The position numbers and the translations under genes were made by a program. A stretch of 64,000 bases of DNA. It comes from Palsa-1447 sp964414785 (GTDB lineage: Bacteria; Verrucomicrobiota; Verrucomicrobiia; Opitutales; Opitutaceae). Positions 42,852-50,595 of the stretch are shown here, in pieces. A model generated the notes under the pieces. It was not told where the DNA came from. It saw only the letters and a program-made list of their open reading frames with translations, and ran no database searches. The first letter of the stretch is position 1. The number at the start of each line of letters is the position of its first letter. The stretch lies in NCBI GenBank assembly GCA_964414785.1, contig CAYPXZ010000020.1:1-64000 (forward strand), given 5' to 3'.

Positions 42852-44056
42852 TGCGCCGCCGAGTAAAGATCACGGGTCTGGGCCCCGTAACCCCGGCCGG
42901 CATAGGCCGGGAGAACTTCTACAGCGGGATCAACGAGCCCCTAAGCCGCGTGAGGGAGGTGACCCGCTTTGACAGCAAGGGCGGCCCCTTCGTCGCGGCG
43001 CACATGACCACCTTCAAGCTGGGCGAGTGGGCCCCCGATGTCGGCAACACGAAGCGGATCCCCAGGCAGACCCAGTTTGCGATCGCCGGCTGCGTCCTTG
43101 CCCTGGCCGACGCGGGAATCCCGATCGCCTCGCTCGCTAACGTGAACCCGGTCGTCGTCAACGGGAGCGCGTTCCCGGACCCGGACCTCACCTACCGCAC
43201 CGTGGCGGGCGTCGTGACGAAGGGCCCCCGGTTCGCGGTGCCTGCCGCCATCGTCGACGCGGGCCCGAGCGCGATCACGGGTGCGATCACGAGGCTGCTC
43301 AACGTGAAGTGCCGCACGATCGCACTGCAGAGCGCCTGCTGCGCGGGGATGGATGCGATCGGCCACGGGGCCGAGATGATCGCAAGCGGACAGACCGACA
43401 TCGCGATCTGCTGCGGGACGGACGCCCCGGTCTTCCACCAGCCGATGCTCGAGTTCGGCCTGATGAAGCTTTCCCCGCGCAACGCCAAGGAGCCCCACGA
43501 GATGGGCCGCCCGTTCGACCTGTGGAGGAACACGGGCGTCATGGGGGAGGGGGCCTGCGTCGTCATCCTCGAGGCGGAGGACAGCCCGCGGGAGGCCTAC
43601 GCCTGGATCGAGGGATACGCCTATGCCAACGACGACTCAAACCTGTCCGGAAGCGGCCTGGCGGCGACGATCCGGATGGCTCTCGCCAACGCGAGGTGCT
43701 CGCCCGCCTCGGTCGACCTGATAAACGCCTGGGGCCCGGGCCACATGCAGATCGACGCCGTCGAGGCCGACTGCCTGTGCAAGTACTTCGGGGACCGCCT
43801 GCCGCTGATCCCGGCCGTTTCGCTTAAGGGCGCCATCGGCAACCCCCTTGCGGCCGCGGGCGCCATCCAGGTGGCGAGCACCGCGCTTTCCCTGCAGACC
43901 GGCAGGATCCCGCCGACGGTTAACTGGGAGACCCCCGACCCCGAGTGCCCGCTCAACCTGAGCACCCAGGCCAGGGACGTCGGCTGCTCGGTCGCCCTCG
44001 TCAACGCCCACGGCCTGGGCGGGACGAACGCCTCCATGGTCCTGTTCAGGGAATGA
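42851..44056 (+). CDS. beta-ketoacyl synthase-like protein lacking catalytic histidines
   Basis: A 401-residue KAS-I/II-like thiolase-fold protein. The nucleophile elbow SACCAGMDAIGHG keeps the cysteine at C163. Where FabF has HGT, this has W294 in INAWGPGHMQ. Where FabF has the lysine-GH motif, this has K326 and N331 (SLKGAIGNPLAAAGA). So both histidines of the Cys-His-His triad are gone. The C-terminal NAHGLGGTNAS replaces NSFGFGGTN. It may transfer acyl groups, act as a chain-length factor, or be non-catalytic. It overlaps the FAD oxidase gene by one base and the kinase gene by 4 bases (ATGA). Confidence 0.88.
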   Translation: MRRRVKITGLGPVTPAGIGRENFYSGINEPLSRVREVTRFDSKGGPFVAAHMTTFKLGEWAPDVGNTKRIPRQTQFAIAGCVLALADAGIPIASLANVNPVVVNGSAFPDPDLTYRTVAGVVTKGPRFAVPAAIVDAGPSAITGAITRLLNVKCRTIALQSACCAGMDAIGHGAEMIASGQTDIAICCGTDAPVFHQPMLEFGLMKLSPRNAKEPHEMGRPFDLWRNTGVMGEGACVVILEAEDSPREAYAWIEGYAYANDDSNLSGSGLAATIRMALANARCSPASVDLINAWGPGHMQIDAVEADCLCKYFGDRLPLIPAVSLKGAIGNPLAAAGAIQVASTALSLQTGRIPPTVNWETPDPECPLNLSTQARDVGCSVALVNAHGLGGTNASMVLFRE

Positions 44057-46059
44057 ACCCGACCAATATCGTCGCCTTCATGGCGAGCCTCGGGGTCGGG
44101 TGCGGCGTCCTCTACGCCAACCCGAAGCGCGCCATCAACCGGGCCTTCTTCCTCGCCTCGCTCAACGTGACGGCGTGGCTCCTGAGCCTGGCGTGGCTCA
44201 CGGACCCGAGCAACCCGAACCCGGTCCTTTGGATCCGCATAACGAGCGCCTTCGGCGCGCTCTTCCCGTTCCTATTGTGGATCATCAAGGACTGCGCGAA
44301 GGGCGGGGAATTCGGGTGGAGCCACGCGCGCCGGGGGTGGGTGTGGCTCGCCGTCGCCCTGGTCATGATCGGCGTCTGCTTCTCGCCCCTGTTCATCCCG
44401 AGTGAGTCCACGCGGGAGCACCCCCTGCGCGGTTACGGCTGGAGCGCCTTCGCGGTCGTCAACGCCGCCGCCTACCTGATCCTGCTCGTGCAGGCGATCG
44501 TGGACGTGAGGTCCTTCGAGGGGATCCAGAAGGTCGAGCTCCAGACGCTCCTCTTCGGCGGCGCCTCGGCCGGCATCGTGGCCGTCGGCCTGGCGACCCT
44601 CGGGCCGGTCTTCGGCATGACGACGCTCGCCAGCGTGCTCCCGAAGATCATCACCGCGTTCTACGCGTTCACGGCATGGGGGATCACGACCCAGAAGGTC
44701 TTCGACGCGCGCCACCTCTTCCGCTCGGGGCTAAGGCTCTGCCTGTCGATCGGCGTCGTGGCGGCCATCATCGGCCTCGCCATGGCCGTGCGTCCCGACC
44801 AGGCGCCCAGGGCCTTTGTCGTCATCCTGTGCGCGACCGTGATCACGCTCGTTTTCAACCAGTTCAACCTGAGGATACTCAGGGCGACGCTCCTGCGCGG
44901 CGACCGCGAGGGGGACGGGGTTAGAACGGCGATCCACGCGGCAGGCAGGGACGAATTCGACGGCGAGGTCCTCCTGCGGCGATTCCGCGGGATTCTCGAG
45001 ACCTGGGGCAGGACCGAGCACGCCTATTTCCTGATCGCAACGAAGGACCAGTACACGAGCGGCGAGATCAAGCTTCCCTTCGCGAGCGCGGCCGCCGGGG
45101 AGCTCCTTGCCGGCACGTGGGCGACCCCGGAGAGCCTTCTCAGGCAGCGCGAGGCCGGTGGGCGGCGAGAACTCGCGGCCTTCATGAAGGAGCACGGGCT
45201 CGGGGTGATGATCTGCGCCCCGACCGACGAGGGGCTCGTGCCCTTCATCCTGGCGCTCGAGATCCGGCGCGACCGCAGCCCGTTCACCTGGTCCGAGATC
45301 AAGCTCCTGCAGGATTGGGCGACCATCATCGAGAACACGCTCTCCAGGATCAGCCTCACCCAGCAGGCGCGCGAATCCGAGCAGCTGAGGACCGCGGGTC
45401 TCCTCGGCGCAAGCCTGGCGCACGAGATCCGCAACCCGCTGGTGACCCTCAAGACGATCGCCCAGTCGGCCAAGGCGCGCTTCAACGACCCGGAATTCCG
45501 AAGGCTCTTGATCGAGCTCGTCCCGGCCGAGATCGAGCGCATCGAGGGTCTAGTGAGCGGGCTGATGGACCTGGGCCGCCCCCAGTACCCCCACTTCGAG
45601 AGCGTGCCCCTGAACGAGGTCGTCGAGACGAGCGTAAAGCTCGTCCGGCCGAAGGCCCTCGACGAGTCGGTCGTCCTCACGTGCGTCCTGGAGGCCAATC
45701 CCGACGAGATCAACGCCGACAGGGCCTCGATGCGCCAGGTGATCCTCAACCTGGTGATGAATGCCATCCAGGCGGTGACGGCCAACACGGGCGGGCGCGA
45801 GGTGCGGGTGCGGACCTCGTTTGACGCGGGCAAGGTGGTCCTCGAGGTGGCGGACAACGGCCCCGGGATGCCCGAGGACATGCGCGAGAGGCTCTTTCAG
45901 CCCTTCACGACCAGCAACAAGACGAGCGGGATGGGCCTGGGCCTGGCGATCACGGCCGATTTGGTAAAGCTCCACCACGGACAAATAGTCTTGGTAGAGG
46001 GGGCCAAAGTCGGCACAACATTTAGGGTAACCCTTCCATGTCAGCAACCTTCATACTAA
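44053..46059 (+). CDS. membrane sensor histidine kinase with 7TM-type N-terminus
   Basis: A 668-residue protein. Residues 1-275 hold about eight hydrophobic segments in the style of 7TM histidine-kinase sensors. A GAF-like region (about 300-430) follows, then a HisKA domain with H457 (GASLAHEIRNPL) and a complete ATPase domain: N box VILNLVMNAIQAV, G1 DNGPGMPE and G2 GMGLGLAI. It should autophosphorylate. No response regulator is directly downstream; the receiver in the first cluster gene is the nearest. Start ATG at 44053; the stop overlaps the next gene by 22 bases. Confidence 0.9.
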   Translation: MNPTNIVAFMASLGVGCGVLYANPKRAINRAFFLASLNVTAWLLSLAWLTDPSNPNPVLWIRITSAFGALFPFLLWIIKDCAKGGEFGWSHARRGWVWLAVALVMIGVCFSPLFIPSESTREHPLRGYGWSAFAVVNAAAYLILLVQAIVDVRSFEGIQKVELQTLLFGGASAGIVAVGLATLGPVFGMTTLASVLPKIITAFYAFTAWGITTQKVFDARHLFRSGLRLCLSIGVVAAIIGLAMAVRPDQAPRAFVVILCATVITLVFNQFNLRILRATLLRGDREGDGVRTAIHAAGRDEFDGEVLLRRFRGILETWGRTEHAYFLIATKDQYTSGEIKLPFASAAAGELLAGTWATPESLLRQREAGGRRELAAFMKEHGLGVMICAPTDEGLVPFILALEIRRDRSPFTWSEIKLLQDWATIIENTLSRISLTQQARESEQLRTAGLLGASLAHEIRNPLVTLKTIAQSAKARFNDPEFRRLLIELVPAEIERIEGLVSGLMDLGRPQYPHFESVPLNEVVETSVKLVRPKALDESVVLTCVLEANPDEINADRASMRQVILNLVMNAIQAVTANTGGREVRVRTSFDAGKVVLEVADNGPGMPEDMRERLFQPFTTSNKTSGMGLGLAITADLVKLHHGQIVLVEGAKVGTTFRVTLPCQQPSY

Positions 46060-47945
46060 CGACGCCGGATTCGGGCCTGGCGTCCGAGTGGGCGCGCCAG
46101 TTGCCGGCGCCGCCGTTGGCGATCGCCGGGGGCGACGCCCTTGCAAGGGAGCTGATAAGGCCGGGGGCCCGGGTCTGGATCCGCGACATCTGCGATCCCG
46201 ACGCCCATTGCCCCGCCCATCCGGACACCGTGCTGGTCCTTGTCGGGGAGCCGAGGAGCCAGCCCTACGAGGAGGCGCGCATCGGCCGCTCGAACGCCTT
46301 TTGCCTCTCCTATGAGGAGAGCCGCACGCAGCTACGCCGGATTGTCCCGGCGGCCGCGGAATTGGCCCAGGGAAGGGCCGTGCTCACGGTCCTGCAGGAG
46401 CGCCCCAGGCGGGCGGACCCGGCCGCCTCGGAGCCCTCGGATTGGGCGAGGCGCGGCGGGGAGGACCTGGAGTTCCTTGCGGCGGCGATCGACCACCTCG
46501 ATGACCGCAGGCGCATTGTCGAGGAGTTCCGCCGCGGCGTCAGGGCGAGGATCCGCTCCGCGAAGGTCTGCGTCTTCCTCAGGGACGGAAAGCGTTACGT
46601 GGCCGAGGACGAGAAGTGGGAGTGCTCGGCGGGGCACGACGTCGTGCGGTGGCTCCAGGAGCACGCGGCGATTGTGGACTCGGCGACCCTCGACTCGATC
46701 GAGAACGCCGCAACCGAGGCGGCCATCCGCCAGAAGCTGGGCGAGTGGAACTCAAGGCTGCTCGTCCCGCTCGAGGTTTACGGTGCCCTGGAGGGGTGGG
46801 TGGCGTTCGGCCCGCGCGCCGACGGCCGCAACTACTCGAACTCCGACCGCGACGACGCGCTCATGCTCGTCAGGCTCTTCTCGCGCCTGCTCGGCCAGCA
46901 CCGCCTTCTGCAGAAGGCCATGGCGGCGGAGCGGGACGTGGCGCTTCTGCACAAGTTCGGCCCGAAGTTCTGCGTGATCGGCGCCTCGGGCAAGACGGAC
47001 GAGGTCCTGCCGGTGGAGGCCCGCGAGATGGCGGCCCTCGCGCTGCGCGAGGGCAAGCGGATCGAGCGCGAGTACGGTCGCATCCGGGTCGCGGCGGGTC
47101 CCATCCCCGGCGCCGGAGGCTGCTGGGTGTGGTGGGACGAGTCGGCGATGACGGCCGAGTCCTCGGCCCAGAAGCGCGAGTCCGAGCGGCACCAGATCCT
47201 CCACGACCTGGGGATCATGATCTCCCACGAGCTCGCCAACGCGATGTTCTCGGTGAGCACCTACTTCCAGCACCTCAAGCGCCAGAGGGCGCCCGAGGAT
47301 CCCGTCCATCCGCTTATAGAGAGGGTCAGCCAGGACATGGAGCGGATGAAGGCGATGCCGCACCTGCTCAGCACCCTCTACGAGATGAGCAAGCAGCCGA
47401 CAGGCCAGGTCGACATGAAGCGGGTCGTCAACGCGGTCGCCAAGGAGGTGGGCGGCCACGCGAACACGCCCGAGTCGGGACCGGTCATCTGGGGCCACGA
47501 GAAGAACCTGCACGACGCCCTGCTCTGGCTCTGCCGCGAGATCCTCGAGACCAAGGACACCATGGAGCCGATCGCGCGCGACGCGAAGATCACGCTCTCC
47601 CTGCAGCAGCGCCGGCGCGGCGACGAGTCCATTTGCCTGGTGACCATATCCTATCCGGGCCTAAGGATGGACCAGATCAAGGTCGGGGAGGCGACCTCGA
47701 CGGAGGAGTTCCCAACGGTGCCGGTCTACCTGGCACGCGAGGTCGTCCGGTTCCACTACGGGACCGTGCACGTCGGGCAGGGGCTCGACGGGCCGGAGCT
47801 GATGATCGCCCTGAAGTCGCGCCGGGTGAACGCCATCGCCGAGGTCGGCCAGCCGAAGCGCCAGGACTCGAGCTCCGCCACCCCCTTCGGGCCGGTCGGC
47901 GGCGTCACCCCCCCCGACCCTGAGGAATTCCCGGCCTCGGCATGA
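46038..47945 (+). CDS. degenerate sensor kinase-like protein
   Basis: A 635-residue soluble protein. The first 110 residues resemble a degenerate receiver (strand/helix alternation, RDICDPDA). A GAF-like region lies at about 140-290 and a possible PAS-like stretch near 300-370. HisKA follows with H397 in MISHELANAM. The C-terminal ATPase-like region has no recognisable N box (LHDALLWLCREILE) and no G1 or G2 glycine motif, so ATP binding is doubtful. It may be a phosphotransfer partner for the upstream kinase or a scaffold. It overlaps the upstream gene by 22 bases and the next by 4. Confidence 0.75.
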   Translation: MSATFILTTPDSGLASEWARQLPAPPLAIAGGDALARELIRPGARVWIRDICDPDAHCPAHPDTVLVLVGEPRSQPYEEARIGRSNAFCLSYEESRTQLRRIVPAAAELAQGRAVLTVLQERPRRADPAASEPSDWARRGGEDLEFLAAAIDHLDDRRRIVEEFRRGVRARIRSAKVCVFLRDGKRYVAEDEKWECSAGHDVVRWLQEHAAIVDSATLDSIENAATEAAIRQKLGEWNSRLLVPLEVYGALEGWVAFGPRADGRNYSNSDRDDALMLVRLFSRLLGQHRLLQKAMAAERDVALLHKFGPKFCVIGASGKTDEVLPVEAREMAALALREGKRIEREYGRIRVAAGPIPGAGGCWVWWDESAMTAESSAQKRESERHQILHDLGIMISHELANAMFSVSTYFQHLKRQRAPEDPVHPLIERVSQDMERMKAMPHLLSTLYEMSKQPTGQVDMKRVVNAVAKEVGGHANTPESGPVIWGHEKNLHDALLWLCREILETKDTMEPIARDAKITLSLQQRRRGDESICLVTISYPGLRMDQIKVGEATSTEEFPTVPVYLAREVVRFHYGTVHVGQGLDGPELMIALKSRRVNAIAEVGQPKRQDSSSATPFGPVGGVTPPDPEEFPASA

Positions 47946-48817
47946 GCGGGACGGCTGACGCCTGGGACTCTGCGGTCTCCTCGTGGGCCAACGCCCGGGC
48001 CGACATCCAAGCCCTGGTCCAGATCGGCTCCCGCGCGCAGGAGCGGGGCGCCGTGGACGCCTGGTCGGACTACGACTACCACCTGGTGACATCCGATCCG
48101 GGCCGGTACCGGGACGGCGCATTCGCCCGCGAACTTGGCCCCTGCTGGGCCCACGGGGCGCAGGTCGCCTTCGGCAACGCCGTCAAGGTGACGGCGGTCT
48201 ACGAAGGGGCCCTGGAGGCGGACTTCGTCATTCTGAGGCACCTGGACATGGTGATCGCGACCCTGGCGCTTCGATTCCCGTCGACCTCGGGTCTGTGGCC
48301 CCGGGTGCTAAGGAGCGGGACCGAGAGCCTGCGGATCGTGGCCGCGCCCGGCTGGAGGGTCATAAAGGGCGGCGCCCCCTGGCGGGAACGGTACTCGCGC
48401 GTGGCGGCGCTTCGCCTGGCGCTCTCCGAGGCGCAGTTCCGCGCGCTCTGCGGCGAATTCTGGACGCAGGTCATCTGGGCGGCGAAGAAGGCCGCGCGCG
48501 GGGAGTACCGCGCAAGCGAGCGGGCCCTGCACCTGGTCCTCCTGGAGAACAGCCTGAGGATGTTCCAGGAGGAAGCCCTATTGGAGGGGCGTGCGGCGCG
48601 GCCCTTTGCCCGCGGGGCCGAGGGCTGGCTCACGGCCGGGCAGCTCGAGGCGACGAGGTTCGGGCCAGGCCCCGACCGGGGTGCGCTCCTCGCGGCGATC
48701 CGCAGGATAGCCGGTGAGTTCTCGGCCTCCTCGGCCGCCGTGGCCCGGCGCAATGCCTGGGCGACCGAGCCTCACGGCGAGGTCATCGCCTGGCTCGCCG
48801 CGCTCCCGCTCACCTAG
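47942..48817 (+). CDS. nucleotidyltransferase-like protein, AadK/ANT(6) style
   Basis: A 291-residue protein. The N-terminus IQALVQIGSRAQERG, with WSDYDYHLV 20 residues on, matches the Pol-beta nucleotidyltransferase signature GS...DxD. A later DFVILRHLD could supply the third acidic residue. The arrangement and length recall streptomycin 6-adenylyltransferases (about 285-300), but similarity is weak, and the real substrate may be a protein, a nucleotide or a small molecule. It is the last gene of the cluster, overlapping the degenerate kinase by 4 bases and the convergent ABC gene by 8 bases. Confidence 0.72.
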   Translation: MSGTADAWDSAVSSWANARADIQALVQIGSRAQERGAVDAWSDYDYHLVTSDPGRYRDGAFARELGPCWAHGAQVAFGNAVKVTAVYEGALEADFVILRHLDMVIATLALRFPSTSGLWPRVLRSGTESLRIVAAPGWRVIKGGAPWRERYSRVAALRLALSEAQFRALCGEFWTQVIWAAKKAARGEYRASERALHLVLLENSLRMFQEEALLEGRAARPFARGAEGWLTAGQLEATRFGPGPDRGALLAAIRRIAGEFSASSAAVARRNAWATEPHGEVIAWLAALPLT

Positions 48818-49784
48818 ACTGGAAGAGCTCGGCGATCACGTCCTCGAGCGGAACGTCCTCGATCGTGATGTCGGCGACCGGGCCCGTAGCGAGGACCTCC
48901 TGGGCCACCGCGACCACGTCGTCGCTTGAGACCCGCAGGGTGAACGTGCCGTCGTCCGAGCGGGTCGTGTCGCCGTAGCGCGAGCGCCAGCCCTCGCTGA
49001 AGGTGGTGTCCTTCGGGACGAACCGCACGATCTTCTTGCGGCTGCCGGAGCCCGCCTCGAGCCTGTCGAGGGCCCCGTCGTAGATCTTGCTCCCCTTGTG
49101 GATCACGATGACCCGCTCGCAGAGCTCCTTGATGTCCGCCATGTAGTGGCTCGTCAGCACGATCGTGACCTTGTGCCGCCGGTTGTAGTCGCGAAGGAAA
49201 AGGCGCACGGCGCGCTGCGAGACGACGTCCAGTCCGATCGTCGGCTCGTCGAGGAAGAGGACCCTCGGCTTGTGGATCAGCGCGGCGATCAGCTCCATCT
49301 TCATCCTCTCTCCAAGGGAGAGCTCGCGGACCATCACGTTGAGCTTGTCGGTGACGCCGAGGAGCGTGACGAGCTCGTCGAGGTTCCTCTTGTAGTCGTC
49401 GGCGGGCAGGCTGTAGATGGCCCGGAGCAGGGCGAAGGACTCTATTGCCGGAAGGTCCCACCAGAGCTGGTTCTTCTGGCCGAGGACGAGCGCGAATATC
49501 CTGCGGTAGGCGTTCTCGCGCTTCGTCGGGTCGAAGCCCGCGACCCTCGCCGTGCCCGAGGTAGGGAAGATGAGGCCCGAGAGCATCTTTAGGGTCGTCG
49601 TCTTGCCGGCCCCGTTGGGGCCTAGGAACCCGACGAACTCGCCCTCGGCGATCGAGAAGGTGACGTCCTTGGCCGCCGCGGTCTCGTCGTACGTGCGGCT
49701 GACAAGGCCCTTAACCCCTCCCCAGAAGCCGGGCTGCTTCTTGTAGGTCCGGAAGATCCGGGTCAGGTGCTCGACTTCGATCAT
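48810..49784 (-). CDS. ABC-2 type transporter ATP-binding protein, permease not adjacent
   Basis: A 324-residue ABC ATPase. Walker A is GPNGAGKTT in FLGPNGAGKTTTLKML, the signature is LSLGERMKMEL, and Walker B is RVLFLDEPTIGLDV with switch histidine in LTSHYMAD. The KLVSRTYDE-type N-terminal insert (GLVSRTYDETAAAKDV) places it with the YhcH/ABC-2 family often partnered with ABC-2 permeases of the DUF990 type. No permease is beside it. Start ATG at 49784, preferred over an upstream GTG. It converges on the nucleotidyltransferase gene. Confidence 0.88.
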   Translation of the reverse strand: MIEVEHLTRIFRTYKKQPGFWGGVKGLVSRTYDETAAAKDVTFSIAEGEFVGFLGPNGAGKTTTLKMLSGLIFPTSGTARVAGFDPTKRENAYRRIFALVLGQKNQLWWDLPAIESFALLRAIYSLPADDYKRNLDELVTLLGVTDKLNVMVRELSLGERMKMELIAALIHKPRVLFLDEPTIGLDVVSQRAVRLFLRDYNRRHKVTIVLTSHYMADIKELCERVIVIHKGSKIYDGALDRLEAGSGSRKKIVRFVPKDTTFSEGWRSRYGDTTRSDDGTFTLRVSSDDVVAVAQEVLATGPVADITIEDVPLEDVIAELFQSR

Positions 49785-49814
49785 GGGAGCCACGAAGCAA
49801 GCACAACCGGGCCG

Positions 49815-50591
49815 CTATATCGAACCCAGCTTTGCGAAATCGAGCACCGAGTGGCTGATGAAGCCCATCTCGAGGGCCGCCCTGTCGGTCAGCGGGGTCT
49901 CGGGCGAGGTGTCCTCCCCGAGATGGAAGACCAGGCGGTGGCAGCCCTTCTCGCTTGGCGGGCTGAAGAGCCCGGGCAGCATGACCCTGGCCGGTATGGT
50001 CCGGCGGACCTCCGCCGCCGCCGTGCACGGGTAGGGGAAGTTGAGGTTGTGCACGATGAAGCTCCTTGGCGGCGTCGCCGCGATCAAAGAGGGCGCCAGC
50101 CGGGCGCAGTGGGCGGCGCTGGCCCTTAGGGCCGCCATCAGCTCGCCGTCGGGCTTCCCCCCGTGCTCCTTCAAGGCCTCATACATGGGGATGTCCATGC
50201 TCTGGGACAGCGCGATCCCGGGAAGGCCGTGCATGGCGCCCTCGCAGGCGCCGGCGACCGTCCCGCTGCCCAGGATGAAGCCCAGGCTCGCGTTGAGGCC
50301 CACGTTGATCCCGCTCAGGACCGCCTCCGGCTCCTCGGGAAGGAGGTGGTCGATGCCGATGTTGACGCAGTCGCTCGGGGTGCCGTCCACCGCCCATGCG
50401 GGGCAGCCGAGTCCCCAGTCGCCGCGCTCGGATCGGACCTCGCGGTTGCGCGACTTGGAGGCGCCGGTCCAGCTCTGCTCGACCTTCGGCGCCACGACAA
50501 AGACGCTGTGGTCCGCGGCGATGAGCGCGCGGACCAGCTCGTGCATGAAGACGGACTCGATGCCGTCGTCGTTCGTTACGAGTAGCCTCAC
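49815..50591 (-). CDS. surE: 5'/3'-nucleotidase SurE
   Basis: A 258-residue protein of the SurE family. The N-terminus MRLLVTNDDGIESVFMHEL carries the DD metal ligands. A VDGTPSDCVNIGI segment and SGINVGLNASLGF are typical. SurE removes phosphate from nucleoside monophosphates and polyphosphates in the cytoplasm, and survives in stationary phase. Start ATG at 50591, 4 bases after the pnp stop, so it may be co-transcribed with pnp. Confidence 0.94.
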   Translation of the reverse strand: MRLLVTNDDGIESVFMHELVRALIAADHSVFVVAPKVEQSWTGASKSRNREVRSERGDWGLGCPAWAVDGTPSDCVNIGIDHLLPEEPEAVLSGINVGLNASLGFILGSGTVAGACEGAMHGLPGIALSQSMDIPMYEALKEHGGKPDGELMAALRASAAHCARLAPSLIAATPPRSFIVHNLNFPYPCTAAAEVRRTIPARVMLPGLFSPPSEKGCHRLVFHLGEDTSPETPLTDRAALEMGFISHSVLDFAKLGSI

Positions 50592-50595
50592 CCCG

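Noticed and set aside
47942..48817. Aminoglycoside resistance gene
   Set aside because: Only the general nucleotidyltransferase signature and length agree; similarity is too weak to name a resistance enzyme.
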